From assembly GCF_000836725.1 (NCBI RefSeq), contig NZ_JXTH01000010.1:1-56427 (forward strand): a stretch of DNA of 56,427 nucleotides, read 5' to 3'. A program made the translations under genes and the position numbers. The notes under the pieces were generated by a model, which was not told the DNA's origin, did no database searches, and was given only the letters and a program-made list of their open reading frames with translations. This stretch comes from Anoxybacillus thermarum (lineage in GTDB: Bacteria; Bacillota; Bacilli; Bacillales; Anoxybacillaceae). Each line of letters begins with the position of its first letter. Within the stretch, counting starts at the first letter, position 1. Below, one piece after another: positions 1-11,645 of the stretch.

Positions 1-167
1 AAGGGATAAGCGCTGAAAGCATCTAAGCGTGAAGCCCCCCTCAAGATGAGATTTCCCATCGCGTCAAGCGAGTAAGATCCCTTGAAGATGACAAGGTAGA
101 TAGGTCCGAGGTGGAAGCGTGGCGACACGTGCAGCTGACGGATACTAATCGATCGAGGACTTAACTA
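1..167 (+). rRNA. rrl: 23S ribosomal RNA, 3' end (partial)
   Basis: The window opens inside the last domain of 23S rRNA. The sequence up to about 167 carries the familiar 3' tail of bacilli (GACGGATACTAATCGATCGA around 137-156, then GGACTTAAC). The gene is cut by the left edge. The exact mature 3' end is estimated to within a few bases. Confidence 0.93.
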
Positions 168-490
168 AACACACAAGAAAAGCGTAGGCGACTGTTCAGC
201 CACGAAGAACGCGAAAGGCCTGCGAGGAGGCTGTTGCCGCCACAGCAGGACTGAAGCGGTTCGAGGGGCTAGGAGCCGAAGCTAGACAACAAGAAAAGCG
301 AAGAACGGTCCTTGGCGAAGCCAAGGAAACGTCCGACGGAGCCAAAAGCTTTTGACGAAGACGTGCGTGCACGTCGAACGGAAAAAGCGAAGGCGTAGGA
401 GGATGTTAGTTCGAAGCTAGACAATATGAAAAGCGTAGGCGACTGTTTAGTCCTGTTATCTAGTTTTGAAGGAATAACCCTTCATTACAT
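168..490 (+). repeat. 23S-5S spacer made of diverged structured repeat units
   Basis: No gene or tRNA is visible in this stretch of about 320 nt. It consists of related units. A 20-nt word beginning GAAAAGCGTAGGCGAC occurs exactly at 177-196 and 428-447, and a shorter version (GAAAAGCG) begins at 293. The word CGAAGCTAGACAA occurs exactly at 277-289 and 412-424, 135 nt apart. Units therefore run from GAAAAGCG to CGAAGCTAGACAA. The third unit can close with AAGCTAGA (414-421) pairing TCTAGTTT (460-467). Similar structured intergenic repeats are, from memory, common in thermophilic bacilli. A role in rRNA processing or as a small RNA is only inferred. Confidence 0.6.
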
Positions 491-610
<120 letters not shown>

Positions 611-613
611 AAG

Positions 614-651
614 AAAAGACCAAGACGAAAATTGTCTTGGTCTTTTTGTTT
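614..651 (+). terminator. Terminator of the upstream rrn operon
   Basis: AAGACCAAGAC (616-626) pairs with GTCTTGGTCTT (634-644) around a short A-rich loop, followed by a T-rich run. It sits directly behind 5S rRNA. Confidence 0.9.
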
Positions 652-674
652 TATTGAGTAAATGCAATGGGTAA
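648..674 (+). promoter_or_regulatory. Possible SigB promoter of the ctsR operon
   Basis: GTTTTA (648-653), 15-nt spacer, GGGTAA (669-674) resembles the general-stress SigB consensus GTTTAA-N12-15-GGGTAT. The B. subtilis clpC operon has a SigB promoter upstream of its SigA/CtsR promoter, the same order seen here. The -35 lies in the T tract of the rrn terminator. Whether this organism has SigB cannot be seen from the window. Confidence 0.4.
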
Positions 675-701
675 AATATATGAGAAGAAAAGAAGGGATT
701 C

Positions 702-730
702 TTGCATTTTTGCAGAATTCCGTATATATT
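702..730 (+). promoter_or_regulatory. SigA promoter of ctsR-mcsA-mcsB-clpC
   Basis: TTGCAT (702-707), 17-nt spacer, TATATT (725-730). Transcription would start near 737, at the edge of the CtsR operator. Confidence 0.7.
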
Positions 731-738
731 AAAATTAA

Positions 739-755
739 AGTCAAATATAGTCAAA
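739..755 (+). promoter_or_regulatory. CtsR operator (tandem heptads)
   Basis: AGTCAAA (739-745), three bases, AGTCAAA (749-755) is a perfect match to the CtsR heptad repeat; a partial third copy (AGTCAAC) follows at 755-761. It overlaps the predicted transcription start, so CtsR bound here would block initiation of its own operon. Confidence 0.9.
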
Positions 756-779
756 GTCAACTGACAGAGGAGGGATTAT

Positions 780-1241
780 GTGAGGAATATCTCTGATGTC
801 ATTGAGCAATATTTAAAGCAAGTGTTAAATATGAGCGGAAAAGATATCGTCGAGATTAAACGAAGTGAAATTGCGGATAAATTTCAGTGTGTTCCTTCGC
901 AAATTAACTATGTCATTAATACGCGTTTTACGTTAGAGAGAGGATATATTGTTGAAAGTAAGCGGGGCGGTGGTGGTTATATTCGTATTATGAAAGTGAA
1001 AGCCCAAAATGCCTCTCAGCTCATTGACCATTTATTGTCCATCGTTCGGGATCGAATTAGTCAAACGAATGGAGAACATATTATTCAACGATTGTTAGAT
1101 GAAAAGGTAATTTCACAGCGGGAAGCGAATATGATGTTAAGCATTATTGATCGCGCAGTTTTGTCTATTGACCTTCCTGATCGTGATGAACTGCGTGCAC
1201 GCATATTAAAAGCAATGCTGACATCGCTAAAGTATATGTAA
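780..1241 (+). CDS. ctsR: Transcriptional repressor CtsR
   Basis: Represses class III heat-shock genes (clpC operon, clp genes) by binding AGTCAAA heptads; it is inactivated by heat and by the McsB arginine kinase. The 153 aa match the family length. The N-terminal winged helix-turn-helix ends in a glycine-rich wing (RGGGGYI, about residues 61-67), and a C-terminal dimerisation helix domain follows. The start is GTG at 780, because the ATG at 778 runs straight into TGA; AGGAGG at 768-773 gives a 6-nt spacing. It is the first gene of its own repressed operon, with the operator immediately upstream. Confidence 0.96.
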   Translation: MRNISDVIEQYLKQVLNMSGKDIVEIKRSEIADKFQCVPSQINYVINTRFTLERGYIVESKRGGGGYIRIMKVKAQNASQLIDHLLSIVRDRISQTNGEHIIQRLLDEKVISQREANMMLSIIDRAVLSIDLPDRDELRARILKAMLTSLKYM

Positions 1242-1255
1242 AGAGGGTGAATACT

Positions 1256-1798
1256 TTGATATGTCAAGAATGCAATCAACGGCCAGCGACGCTTCATTTT
1301 ACTAAGATTGTGAATGGGGAAAAAACAGAAATTCATCTTTGTGAACAATGTGCGCATGAAAAAGGTGAAATGTTTATGTTCCCTCATCAAGGCGCTTTTT
1401 CCATTAACAATTTAATTGCAGGATTATTAAATATGGATGCATCACTAAAAGAACCAAAAGCGCCCTCTTTTCATAATGAGCATATATTACAATGCGAGCA
1501 TTGCAAAATGACATATGCCCAATTTGTAAAAGTTGGTCGCTTTGGCTGTGCGAGCTGTTATGAGACGTTTCGTACCTATTTGCCCCCTATTTTCCGTAAA
1601 CTGCATGGCGGGCATGTAGCCCATGAAGGGAAAATTCCGAAGCGGGTCGGTGGGACATTATATGTTCGTAAACAAATCGGACAGTTAAAACAAATGTTAC
1701 AGGAGCTTATTGCTAAAGAACAGTTCGAAAAAGCCGCTGAAGTGCGTGATCAAATTCGGGAGCTTGAGACAAAATTAAACGCAGAAGGGGGCGCTTGA
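1256..1798 (+). CDS. mcsA: McsA, activator of the protein arginine kinase
   Basis: McsA activates McsB and contributes to CtsR control and stress proteolysis. I see two zinc-finger pairs (C3/C6 with C29/C32, then C80/C83 with C98/C101) and a C-terminal UVR motif of the UvrB/ClpC type, about residues 140-175. The start is taken as TTG at 1256, giving MICQEC as in B. subtilis McsA (180 aa), with GAGGGTG at 1243-1249 as ribosome-binding site. The in-frame GTG at 1247 overlaps that site and is less likely. It is 14 nt downstream of ctsR and 3 nt upstream of mcsB. Confidence 0.93.
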   Translation: MICQECNQRPATLHFTKIVNGEKTEIHLCEQCAHEKGEMFMFPHQGAFSINNLIAGLLNMDASLKEPKAPSFHNEHILQCEHCKMTYAQFVKVGRFGCASCYETFRTYLPPIFRKLHGGHVAHEGKIPKRVGGTLYVRKQIGQLKQMLQELIAKEQFEKAAEVRDQIRELETKLNAEGGA

Positions 1799-1801
1799 TA
1801 T

Positions 1802-2866
1802 ATGAATGAATATGTATTTTTCCAACGCGCTCTCAGCCCATGGATGAACGAAGAAGGTCCAGACTCTGACATTGTATTAAGTAGTCGTATTCGTCTAGCG
1901 AGAAACATGAAACAATACTCGTTCCCGACCGTATTTACAAATGAAGAAGCGATGCAAATCATTCAGTCATTTGAACAGTTATTTTCACAAAGACGTCTCG
2001 GTCATATCGGTCCCTTTTTCTTATTAAAAATGAATGAATTACAATCGATTGAAAAGCGTGTGTTAGTCGAAAAACATTTGATTAGTCCTCATTTAGCTGA
2101 AGATTGTACATTTGGTGCATGTTTATTATCGGAACAAGAAGAAGCAAGTATTATGATCAATGAGGAAGATCATATTCGCATTCAATGTTTGTTTGCAGGT
2201 TTTCAATTAAAAGAAGCGTTAAAAATGGCTAACGCCTTAGACGACTGGATTGAACAACATGTCGACTATGCTTTTGATGAAAAATACGGATATTTAACTA
2301 GTTGCCCAACAAATGTCGGGACGGGATTGCGTGCATCTGTTATGATGCATTTACCAGGACTTGTATTAACGCAACAAATTAATCAAGTAATTCCAGCTAT
2401 TAATCAGCTTGGTTTAGTTGTTCGTGGCACGTATGGAGAAGGCAGCGAAGCATTAGGGAATATTTTTCAAATATCAAACCAAATTACATTAGGAAAAAGT
2501 GAAGAAGATATTGTCGAAGATTTAACAGGAGTTGTTCGTCAATTAATTGAACAAGAGCGAATGGCGCGTGAGGCATTAGTCAAAACTTCTAACATACAAT
2601 TAGAAGATAGGGTATATCGTTCTTACGGTGTTTTAACGAATAGTCGAATCATCGGTTCAAAAGAAGCGGCACAATGTTTATCTGATGTACGATTAGGTAT
2701 TGATTTAGGGTATATTACGAACGTGCCAAAAACGATTTTAACGGAGCTAATGATTTTGACCCAGCCCGGTTTCTTACAAAAATATGCAGGTGGTGCGTTG
2801 CGTCCGCAAGAGCGAGATGTTCGCCGTGCATCACTCATTCGTGAACGATTATACCAATGGAAGTAA
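1802..2866 (+). CDS. mcsB: Protein arginine kinase McsB
   Basis: Phosphorylates arginines on client proteins, marking them for ClpCP, and inactivates CtsR. The protein is homologous to phosphagen kinases. The nucleotide-binding motif SSRIRLARN lies at 27-35 and the [12 protein letters not shown] substrate/active-site loop, with C168, lies at 168-179. The C-terminal RDVRRA (338-343) fits the RDxxRA allosteric phospho-arginine site known for this family. Its 354 aa are close to the usual 360. It sits 3 nt after mcsA and 20 nt before clpC, so all three should be co-translated from the CtsR-controlled transcript. Confidence 0.97.
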   Translation: MNEYVFFQRALSPWMNEEGPDSDIVLSSRIRLARNMKQYSFPTVFTNEEAMQIIQSFEQLFSQRRLGHIGPFFLLKMNELQSIEKRVLVEKHLISPHLAEDCTFGACLLSEQEEASIMINEEDHIRIQCLFAGFQLKEALKMANALDDWIEQHVDYAFDEKYGYLTSCPTNVGTGLRASVMMHLPGLVLTQQINQVIPAINQLGLVVRGTYGEGSEALGNIFQISNQITLGKSEEDIVEDLTGVVRQLIEQERMAREALVKTSNIQLEDRVYRSYGVLTNSRIIGSKEAAQCLSDVRLGIDLGYITNVPKTILTELMILTQPGFLQKYAGGALRPQERDVRRASLIRERLYQWK

Positions 2867-2886
2867 ATTAAAGGAGGTTGATGAGA

Positions 2887-5319
2887 ATGATGTTCGGACG
2901 TTTTACAGAGCGAGCACAAAAAGTGTTAGCACTAGCACAAGAAGAAGCGGTTCGTTTGGGACATAACAATATTGGAACAGAGCATATTTTACTCGGCTTA
3001 ATTCGCGAAGGGGAAGGAATTGCAGCAAAAGCGCTTATGGCGCTTGGCTTAGGACCGGATAAAATTCAAAAAGAAGTAGAATCACTCATTGGACGTGGAA
3101 ACGAAGTAGGACAAACGATTCACTATACGCCTCGCGCAAAAAAAGTGATTGAATTGTCAATGGATGAAGCTAGAAAGCTTGGACATTCGTACGTTGGAAC
3201 AGAGCATATTTTACTTGGACTTATTCGTGAAGGAGAAGGTGTTGCTGCACGTGTTTTAAATAATTTAGGGGTAAGCCTAAATAAAGCTCGTCAGCAAGTG
3301 CTTCAATTATTAGGAAGCAATGAATCGGCCTCAGGACATCATGGGGGAACAACGCATGCGAACACCCCGACATTAGACAGTTTAGCACGTGATTTAACAG
3401 CCATTGCACGTGAAGGCGGTTTAGACCCTGTGATTGGAAGAAGTAAAGAAATTCAACGTGTCATTGAAGTGTTAAGTCGCCGAACGAAAAATAATCCTGT
3501 TTTAATTGGAGAGCCAGGTGTAGGGAAAACGGCCATTGCCGAGGGACTAGCTCAACAAATTGTCAATAACGAAGTGCCAGAGACGCTTCGCGATAAGCGT
3601 GTCATGACGCTTGATATGGGAACAGTCGTTGCAGGAACAAAATATCGCGGGGAATTTGAGGATCGGTTGAAAAAAGTGATGGATGAAATTCGCCAGGCTG
3701 GCAACATCATTTTGTTTATTGACGAATTGCATACGCTCATTGGAGCTGGTGGTGCAGAAGGGGCTATTGATGCGTCAAATATTTTAAAACCTTCTCTTGC
3801 TCGCGGAGAATTACAATGCATCGGGGCAACAACATTAGATGAATACCGAAAATATATTGAAAAAGACGCAGCGTTAGAAAGACGTTTCCAACCAATTCAC
3901 GTTGGGGAACCAACGGTTGAGGAATCTATTCAAATTTTAAAAGGTTTGCGAGATCGTTACGAAGCTCACCATCGCGTTTCTATTTCAGATGAGGCGATTG
4001 AACAGGCAGTAAAGCTTTCAGATCGCTATATTTCGGATCGATTTTTACCAGATAAAGCAATTGATTTAATTGACGAAGCTTGCTCGAAAGTACGTTTACG
4101 TTCGTTTACGACTCCACCAAATTTAAAAGAGCTTGAACAAAAACTTGAGGAAATTCGCAAAGAAAAAGATGCAGCTGTGCAAAGTCAAGAGTTTGAAAAA
4201 GCAGCATCATTACGAGATGCAGAACAAAAATTGCGCGAACAACTTGAAGAAACAAAGCGAGCATGGAAAGAGAAACAAGGTCAAGAAAACTCTGAAGTGA
4301 CTGTAGAAGATATTGCGGCTGTTGTATCAAGTTGGACGGGAATTCCGGTATCTAAATTAGCTCAGACAGAAACAGAACGATTATTAAAGTTAGAGGAGAT
4401 TTTACATTCTCGTGTCATCGGGCAAGAAGAGGCGGTAAAGGCTGTTGCTAAAGCGGTTCGTCGTGCTCGTGCAGGATTAAAAGATCCAAAGCGTCCAATT
4501 GGCTCGTTTATTTTCCTTGGACCGACGGGTGTAGGAAAAACAGAGTTAGCGCGAGCGCTTGCTGAAGCGATGTTTGGCGATGAAGATGCGATGATTCGTA
4601 TCGATATGTCTGAATATATGGAGAAACATTCGACATCACGTCTTGTCGGTTCACCTCCAGGGTACGTCGGCTATGAAGAAGGTGGACAACTAACGGAAAA
4701 AGTTCGTCGCAAACCGTATTCTGTCATCTTATTAGATGAGATTGAAAAAGCGCATCCAGATGTATTTAACATTTTATTACAAGTGCTAGAAGATGGACGT
4801 TTAACGGATTCGAAAGGACGCACAGTTGATTTCCGCAATACGATTATTATTATGACATCAAACGTTGGTGCTGACGCTTTAAAAAGAAATAAATATGTCG
4901 GCTTTAATGTGCAAGACGAAAGCCAACAATATAAAGATATGAAAGGGAAAGTGATGGACGAGTTGAAAAAGGCGTTCCGTCCGGAGTTTTTAAACCGAAT
5001 TGATGAAATTATTGTTTTCCATTCACTTGAAAAGAAACATTTGAAGGAAATTGTTTCATTAATGGTTGAGCAATTGAAAAAACGCCTACAAGAACAACAA
5101 ATCGATTTAGAATTAACGGATGCCGCAATTGAAAAATTAGCAGAAGAAGGTTACGATTTAGAGTACGGAGCGCGTCCATTGCGTCGAGCGATTCAAAAAC
5201 ATATTGAAGACCGTCTATCTGAAGAACTGTTAAAAGGAACGATCGGCAGCGGACAAAAAGTTGTTATGGACGTAAAAGATGGTCAGTTTGTTGTGTTAAC
5301 AACGGAGACAGTAAAATAA
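2887..5319 (+). CDS. clpC: AAA+ unfoldase ClpC
   Basis: Unfolds proteins, including phospho-arginine-tagged ones, and feeds them to ClpP. Order: two Clp-N repeats (1-145), AAA+ module 1 with Walker A GEPGVGKT near 208 and Walker B LFIDE, a coiled-coil M/UVR domain near 410-470, AAA+ module 2 with Walker A GPTGVGKT near 545, and the C-terminal D2 small domain. Starts possible in frame are TTG 2878, ATG 2881, 2887 and 2890. ATG 2887 (MMFGRF) is chosen because GGAGG at 2873-2877 is then 9 nt away and the length becomes 810 aa, as in B. subtilis. Confidence 0.97.
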   Translation: MMFGRFTERAQKVLALAQEEAVRLGHNNIGTEHILLGLIREGEGIAAKALMALGLGPDKIQKEVESLIGRGNEVGQTIHYTPRAKKVIELSMDEARKLGHSYVGTEHILLGLIREGEGVAARVLNNLGVSLNKARQQVLQLLGSNESASGHHGGTTHANTPTLDSLARDLTAIAREGGLDPVIGRSKEIQRVIEVLSRRTKNNPVLIGEPGVGKTAIAEGLAQQIVNNEVPETLRDKRVMTLDMGTVVAGTKYRGEFEDRLKKVMDEIRQAGNIILFIDELHTLIGAGGAEGAIDASNILKPSLARGELQCIGATTLDEYRKYIEKDAALERRFQPIHVGEPTVEESIQILKGLRDRYEAHHRVSISDEAIEQAVKLSDRYISDRFLPDKAIDLIDEACSKVRLRSFTTPPNLKELEQKLEEIRKEKDAAVQSQEFEKAASLRDAEQKLREQLEETKRAWKEKQGQENSEVTVEDIAAVVSSWTGIPVSKLAQTETERLLKLEEILHSRVIGQEEAVKAVAKAVRRARAGLKDPKRPIGSFIFLGPTGVGKTELARALAEAMFGDEDAMIRIDMSEYMEKHSTSRLVGSPPGYVGYEEGGQLTEKVRRKPYSVILLDEIEKAHPDVFNILLQVLEDGRLTDSKGRTVDFRNTIIIMTSNVGADALKRNKYVGFNVQDESQQYKDMKGKVMDELKKAFRPEFLNRIDEIIVFHSLEKKHLKEIVSLMVEQLKKRLQEQQIDLELTDAAIEKLAEEGYDLEYGARPLRRAIQKHIEDRLSEELLKGTIGSGQKVVMDVKDGQFVVLTTETVK

Positions 5320-5321
5320 CG

Positions 5322-5356
5322 AAAACAAGGTATGCGTGTAAGCATACCTTGTTTTT
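5322..5356 (+). terminator. Terminator-like hairpin between clpC and radA
   Basis: AAACAAGGTATGC (5323-5335) pairs perfectly with GCATACCTTGTTT (5342-5354), ending in a T run. It is 3-38 nt after the clpC stop and only 22 nt before radA, so it probably reduces radA expression relative to clpC. Confidence 0.8.
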
Positions 5357-5377
5357 CATAATGAAAGGAATGGAGTA

Positions 5378-6772
5378 ATGGTTAAGCGGAAAACGAAATT
5401 CGTTTGTCAACATTGTGGATATGAAACAGCGAAGTGGATGGGAAAATGTCCAGGTTGTCATTCATGGAATGCAATGATCGAAGAAACGGAAATAGTAAAA
5501 CCACATAACCGTGCGCTATTTGTGCATACAGAAGGGGTAGCAACCAAACCTGTATCAATTACGACGGTAGAAACAACACAAGAACCGAGAATCGACACGA
5601 AGTTTACAGAGTTTAATCGCGTGCTCGGGGGCGGAATTGTTCGAGGTTCCCTCGTTTTAATCGGCGGAGATCCTGGTATTGGGAAATCAACATTATTGTT
5701 GCAAATTTGTGCTCAACTCGCAAACGACGGTCATCCTGTACTATATATTTCCGGGGAAGAATCAGTAAAACAAACGAAGTTGCGCGCTGAGCGGTTACAT
5801 GTAACTGCTGAACATTTATATGTTTTGTCTGAAACAAATTTAGAGCATATTATTCAAACGGTTGATGAAATGAAGCCATCGTTCGTTGTCATCGACTCGA
5901 TTCAAACGATATATCGTTCAGAAATTACATCTGCACCAGGAAGTGTTTCACAAGTTCGTGAATGTACAGCAGAGTTGATGCGAGTAGCCAAAACGAAAGG
6001 GATTGCGGTTTTTATTGTTGGGCATGTTACGAAGGAAGGGGCGCTTGCTGGACCACGCATTTTAGAACATATGGTTGACACCGTATTATATTTTGAAGGA
6101 GAGCGTCATCATACGTATCGCATTTTACGGGCGGTGAAAAATCGATTTGGTTCTACAAATGAAATCGGTATTTTCGAAATGAAAGAAGCAGGGCTAGCTG
6201 AAGTAAAAAACCCATCAGAAATTTTTTTAGAAGAGCGTTCTAAAGGAGCTGCTGGATCCACGGTTGTTGCTTCGATGGAAGGAACGAGACCGGTGTTAGT
6301 GGAAATTCAAGCATTAGTATCGCCGACTAGCTTTGGAACGCCACGTCGAATGGCAACAGGAATAGATCATAATCGCGTTTCTTTACTAATGGCCGTGCTT
6401 GAAAAAAGGGTTGGTTTGCTCCTCCAAAACCAAGATGCTTACTTAAAAGTAGCTGGTGGCATAAAGTTAGATGAACCTGCGATTGACTTAGCCATTGCTG
6501 TAAGTATTGCTTCGAGTTTTCGTGATCAACCAACAAATCATACGGATGTCGTTATTGGGGAAGTCGGATTGACAGGTGAAGTACGTCGCGTGTCTCGCAT
6601 TGAACAGCGTGTGCAAGAAGCTGCGAAGCTCGGCTTTCAACGCATCATTATTCCGAAAAGCAACATCGGTGGCTGGAACATTCCAAAAGATGTTGAAGTT
6701 ATTGGGGTGGGCAATGTAGAAGAAGCGCTATATTATGCATTAGGGGAAGGGAAAAATCGCCCAATATTTTAA
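5378..6772 (+). CDS. radA: DNA repair protein RadA (Sms)
   Basis: RecA-like ATPase/helicase that processes recombination intermediates and branch migration. It has an N-terminal C4 zinc finger (C10, C13, C24, C27), a RecA core with Walker [11 protein letters not shown] (96-105), the RadA-specific KNRFG motif (254-258), and a C-terminal Lon-protease-like domain (about 285-455) with no obvious catalytic role. 464 aa is close to the usual 458. It is downstream of the clpC terminator. In B. subtilis disA follows at once; here it does not. Confidence 0.96.
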   Translation: MVKRKTKFVCQHCGYETAKWMGKCPGCHSWNAMIEETEIVKPHNRALFVHTEGVATKPVSITTVETTQEPRIDTKFTEFNRVLGGGIVRGSLVLIGGDPGIGKSTLLLQICAQLANDGHPVLYISGEESVKQTKLRAERLHVTAEHLYVLSETNLEHIIQTVDEMKPSFVVIDSIQTIYRSEITSAPGSVSQVRECTAELMRVAKTKGIAVFIVGHVTKEGALAGPRILEHMVDTVLYFEGERHHTYRILRAVKNRFGSTNEIGIFEMKEAGLAEVKNPSEIFLEERSKGAAGSTVVASMEGTRPVLVEIQALVSPTSFGTPRRMATGIDHNRVSLLMAVLEKRVGLLLQNQDAYLKVAGGIKLDEPAIDLAIAVSIASSFRDQPTNHTDVVIGEVGLTGEVRRVSRIEQRVQEAAKLGFQRIIIPKSNIGGWNIPKDVEVIGVGNVEEALYYALGEGKNRPIF

Positions 6773-6809
6773 CAAAACCATTAAAAAATCATTAAAAATC
6801 ATGTTCAGA

Positions 6810-6840
6810 TTGGTTTCAAACATTGGAAACTGTTTATAAT
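6810..6840 (+). promoter_or_regulatory. Candidate promoter of yacL
   Basis: A perfect TATAAT (6835-6840) lies 22 nt before the yacL start. The -35 is poor (TTGGTT at 6810-6815, spacer 19), so the assignment rests mainly on the -10 box. Confidence 0.4.
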
Positions 6841-6862
6841 GTAATAGAGGAGGTGAAAAAAC

Positions 6863-9139
<2,277 letters not shown>

Positions 9140-9202
9140 TGGATTTTGTAGGCGGTTTACGGTACAATGAGGTACAGAAATTAGGTAGATGGAGGTCATG
9201 AC

Positions 9203-10663
9203 ATGTCACAGGAAGTAAGGGTGCGCTACGCACCGAGTCCGACTGGTCATTTACATATTGGTGGTGCGCGCACAGCGTTATTTAACTATTTGTTTGCTCG
9301 TCATCATCAAGGAAAATTTATCGTTCGCATTGAAGATACAGATATTGAGCGAAATGTAGAAGGTGGCGAGCAATCACAACTTGAAAACTTGAAATGGCTC
9401 GGTATTGAGTATGATGAATCTGTAGATAAAGATGGTGGATACGGTCCTTATCGTCAAACGGAGCGTCTGCACATATATCGCCAATATACAAACGAATTGT
9501 TAGAAAAAGGACATGCATACAAATGTTTTTGTACACCTGAGGAGTTAGAACAAGAGCGTGAGGCGCAAAAAGCGGCAGGTATTGCTGCCCCACAATATAG
9601 TGGCAAATGCCGTCACTTAACGCCAGAACAAATTCAGCAGCTAGAAGCGGAAGGTAAGCCATACACGATCCGTCTAAAAGTGCCGGAAGGGAAAGTGTAC
9701 GAATTTGAAGATATGGTGCGCGGCCGTGTTTCTTTTGAATCAAAAGATATCGGAGATTGGGTCATCGTGAAAGCAAATGGTATCCCAACGTATAACTTCG
9801 CTGTCGTCATTGATGACCATTTAATGAAAATTACACATGTATTCCGTGGTGAAGAGCATTTATCAAACACGCCAAAACAGTTGATGGTGTATGAATATTT
9901 CGGTTGGGAGCCACCAAAATATGCGCATTTGACGCTAATCGTAAATGAAAATCGTAAAAAATTGTCCAAACGTGATGAATCGATTATTCAATTCGTTTCG
10001 CAGTATAAAGAGCTTGGTTATTTGCCAGAAGCGATGTTCAACTTCTTTGCGTTATTAGGTTGGTCACCAGAAGGAGAAGAGGAGATTTTCACAAAAGAAG
10101 AGCTTATCCGTATGTTCGATGTTTCTCGCTTATCAAAATCTCCATCGATGTTTGATAAGCAAAAGTTGACGTGGATGAACAACCAATATATTAAAAAGCT
10201 CGATTTAGATCGTCTCGTTGAATTGTCACTCCCTCATTTAATTCAGGCTGGGCGCTTGCCAGAACAAATGACAAATGAGCAAAAGCAGTGGGCTCGTGAT
10301 TTAATTGCGTTATACCAAGAGCAAATGAGCTATGGTGCTGAAATTGTAGAGCTATCAGAGCTTTTCTTTAAAAAAGATATTGAATATGATGAAGAAGCGA
10401 AAGCAGTTTTAGCCGGTGAACAAGTGCCACATGTATTAAAAGCATTTTACGAACAAATCGAACAGCTTGCGACGTTTAATAGTGAGCAAGTTAAAGCTGC
10501 GATTAAAGCGGTACAAAAAGAGACAGGACAAAAAGGGAAAAACTTGTTTATGCCGATTCGTGTGGCTGTAACAGGACAAACGCACGGTCCAGAACTTCCA
10601 GAGGCTATTCGTTTGCTCGGAAAAGAAACGGTAATGTCTCGATTAGCGAAATTGATCGGTTAA
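9203..10663 (+). CDS. gltX: Glutamyl-tRNA synthetase GltX
   Basis: Charges tRNA-Glu, and in bacilli also mischarges tRNA-Gln as the substrate of GatCAB. Class I signatures: HIGG (18-21) within a [11 protein letters not shown] block, and KLSKR (253-257). A zinc-site-like set, C108 and C110 with C136, lies in the insertion domain. 486 aa is the normal length. GGAGGTC precedes ATG 9203. TACAAT at 9163-9168 could be a -10 box, but no good -35 is visible. No T-box is present in front of this synthetase. Confidence 0.97.
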   Translation: MSQEVRVRYAPSPTGHLHIGGARTALFNYLFARHHQGKFIVRIEDTDIERNVEGGEQSQLENLKWLGIEYDESVDKDGGYGPYRQTERLHIYRQYTNELLEKGHAYKCFCTPEELEQEREAQKAAGIAAPQYSGKCRHLTPEQIQQLEAEGKPYTIRLKVPEGKVYEFEDMVRGRVSFESKDIGDWVIVKANGIPTYNFAVVIDDHLMKITHVFRGEEHLSNTPKQLMVYEYFGWEPPKYAHLTLIVNENRKKLSKRDESIIQFVSQYKELGYLPEAMFNFFALLGWSPEGEEEIFTKEELIRMFDVSRLSKSPSMFDKQKLTWMNNQYIKKLDLDRLVELSLPHLIQAGRLPEQMTNEQKQWARDLIALYQEQMSYGAEIVELSELFFKKDIEYDEEAKAVLAGEQVPHVLKAFYEQIEQLATFNSEQVKAAIKAVQKETGQKGKNLFMPIRVAVTGQTHGPELPEAIRLLGKETVMSRLAKLIG

Positions 10664-10689
10664 CATTTCTTTGTCTATATAATAAAATA

Positions 10690-10951
10690 GGTGTAAGTCA
10701 TATCGGTGAAAGCGTTGATGAGGAGAAGTAAAAAGAATCAGCATGTCAGAGAGAACCACCTTGGCTGGAAGTGGTTTATGCTTGATTCTTTTGAAATGCA
10801 CCTCGGAGCCTCCTTTCGAACCAGAGACGTTCTGCAGTAGAATGGAGCGGATTCCCTTCCGTTATAAGGGCAAGAGTGAGCCTTTTGGCTAAACAGAGTG
10901 GAACCGCGCAATGAAGCGTCTCTGTGTCATCGTACACAGAGACGTTTTTTA
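10690..10951 (+). promoter_or_regulatory. T-box riboswitch, Cys specifier, upstream of cysE
   Basis: This fills most of the 316-nt gap between gltX and cysE. Seen in order: a Stem I with an AGTA-type loop near 10725-10731, the specifier context GAAATGCACC with UGC (Cys) at 10797-10799, the T-box sequence AGAGTGGAACCGCG at 10895-10908, and a terminator of CGTCTCTGTGT (10917-10927) with ACACAGAGACG (10934-10944) plus six T. Uncharged tRNA-Cys should stabilise the antiterminator and switch on cysE-cysS and genes behind. A TATAAT at 10678-10683 could be its -10 box. Confidence 0.93.
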
Positions 10952-10979
10952 TTTAGAAGATAACAAAGGGGGGAAAAAC

Positions 10980-11645
10980 ATGCTTAAAACATTAAAAGAA
11001 GACATTGAAGTGATTTTCGAACAAGATCCCGCAGCAAGAAGTTATTTAGAAGTCATTTTAACGTATTCTGGGCTACATGCGATTTGGGCACATCGCATTG
11101 CCCATGCGCTGTATAAGCGAAAATTTTACTTTTTAGCTCGTCTTATTTCACAAATTAGCCGCTTTTTTACCGGCATTGAAATCCACCCGGGTGCAAAAAT
11201 TGGCCGCCGCTTTTTCATCGATCACGGCATGGGAGTCGTCATCGGTGAAACGTGCGAGATTGGTGATAACGTAACGGTGTATCAAGGTGTCACACTCGGT
11301 GGAACCGGTAAGGAAAAAGGAAAACGTCATCCGACGATTAAAGATAACTGCTTAATTGCAACCGGTGCGAAAGTGCTTGGTTCCATTACTATTGGAGAGA
11401 ATAGCAAAATTGGGGCAGGTTCGGTTGTGTTGAAAGACGTACCACCAAACTCGACAGTTGTTGGCATTCCAGGGCGTGTCGTTGTACAAAATGGAGTGCG
11501 TGTCAATAAAGATTTAAACCATTGTGATTTACCGGATCCAATTGCAGATCGTTTTAAAGAGTTAGAAGCAGAAATCGAGCAACTAAAAGCACAAGTACAA
11601 GAACTAAAGAAAGGAAGGGTGAACCATGAGCATTCAAGTGTATAA
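10980..11645 (+). CDS. cysE: Serine O-acetyltransferase CysE
   Basis: Makes O-acetylserine from serine and acetyl-CoA, the carbon skeleton for cysteine. It has an N-terminal helical domain, then a left-handed beta-helix of hexapeptide repeats, with the catalytic-region sequence [11 protein letters not shown]. The start is ATG 10980 (MLKTLKED, 221 aa) behind AAAGGGGGG. An in-frame ATG at 10911 lies inside the T-box terminator and is rejected. The last 20 nt overlap cysS. Under Cys T-box control, so it is made when tRNA-Cys is uncharged. Confidence 0.95.
   Translation: MLKTLKEDIEVIFEQDPAARSYLEVILTYSGLHAIWAHRIAHALYKRKFYFLARLISQISRFFTGIEIHPGAKIGRRFFIDHGMGVVIGETCEIGDNVTVYQGVTLGGTGKEKGKRHPTIKDNCLIATGAKVLGSITIGENSKIGAGSVVLKDVPPNSTVVGIPGRVVVQNGVRVNKDLNHCDLPDPIADRFKELEAEIEQLKAQVQELKKGRVNHEHSSV

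Noticed and set aside
9318-9969. Overlapping - strand ORFs of 111-141 aa inside gltX
   Set aside because: Antisense shadows of a conserved synthetase with no independent signals.
10911-10979. N-terminal extension of CysE (starting [11 protein letters not shown])
   Set aside because: It is the translation of the T-box terminator and T run; the SD-supported start is ATG 10980.
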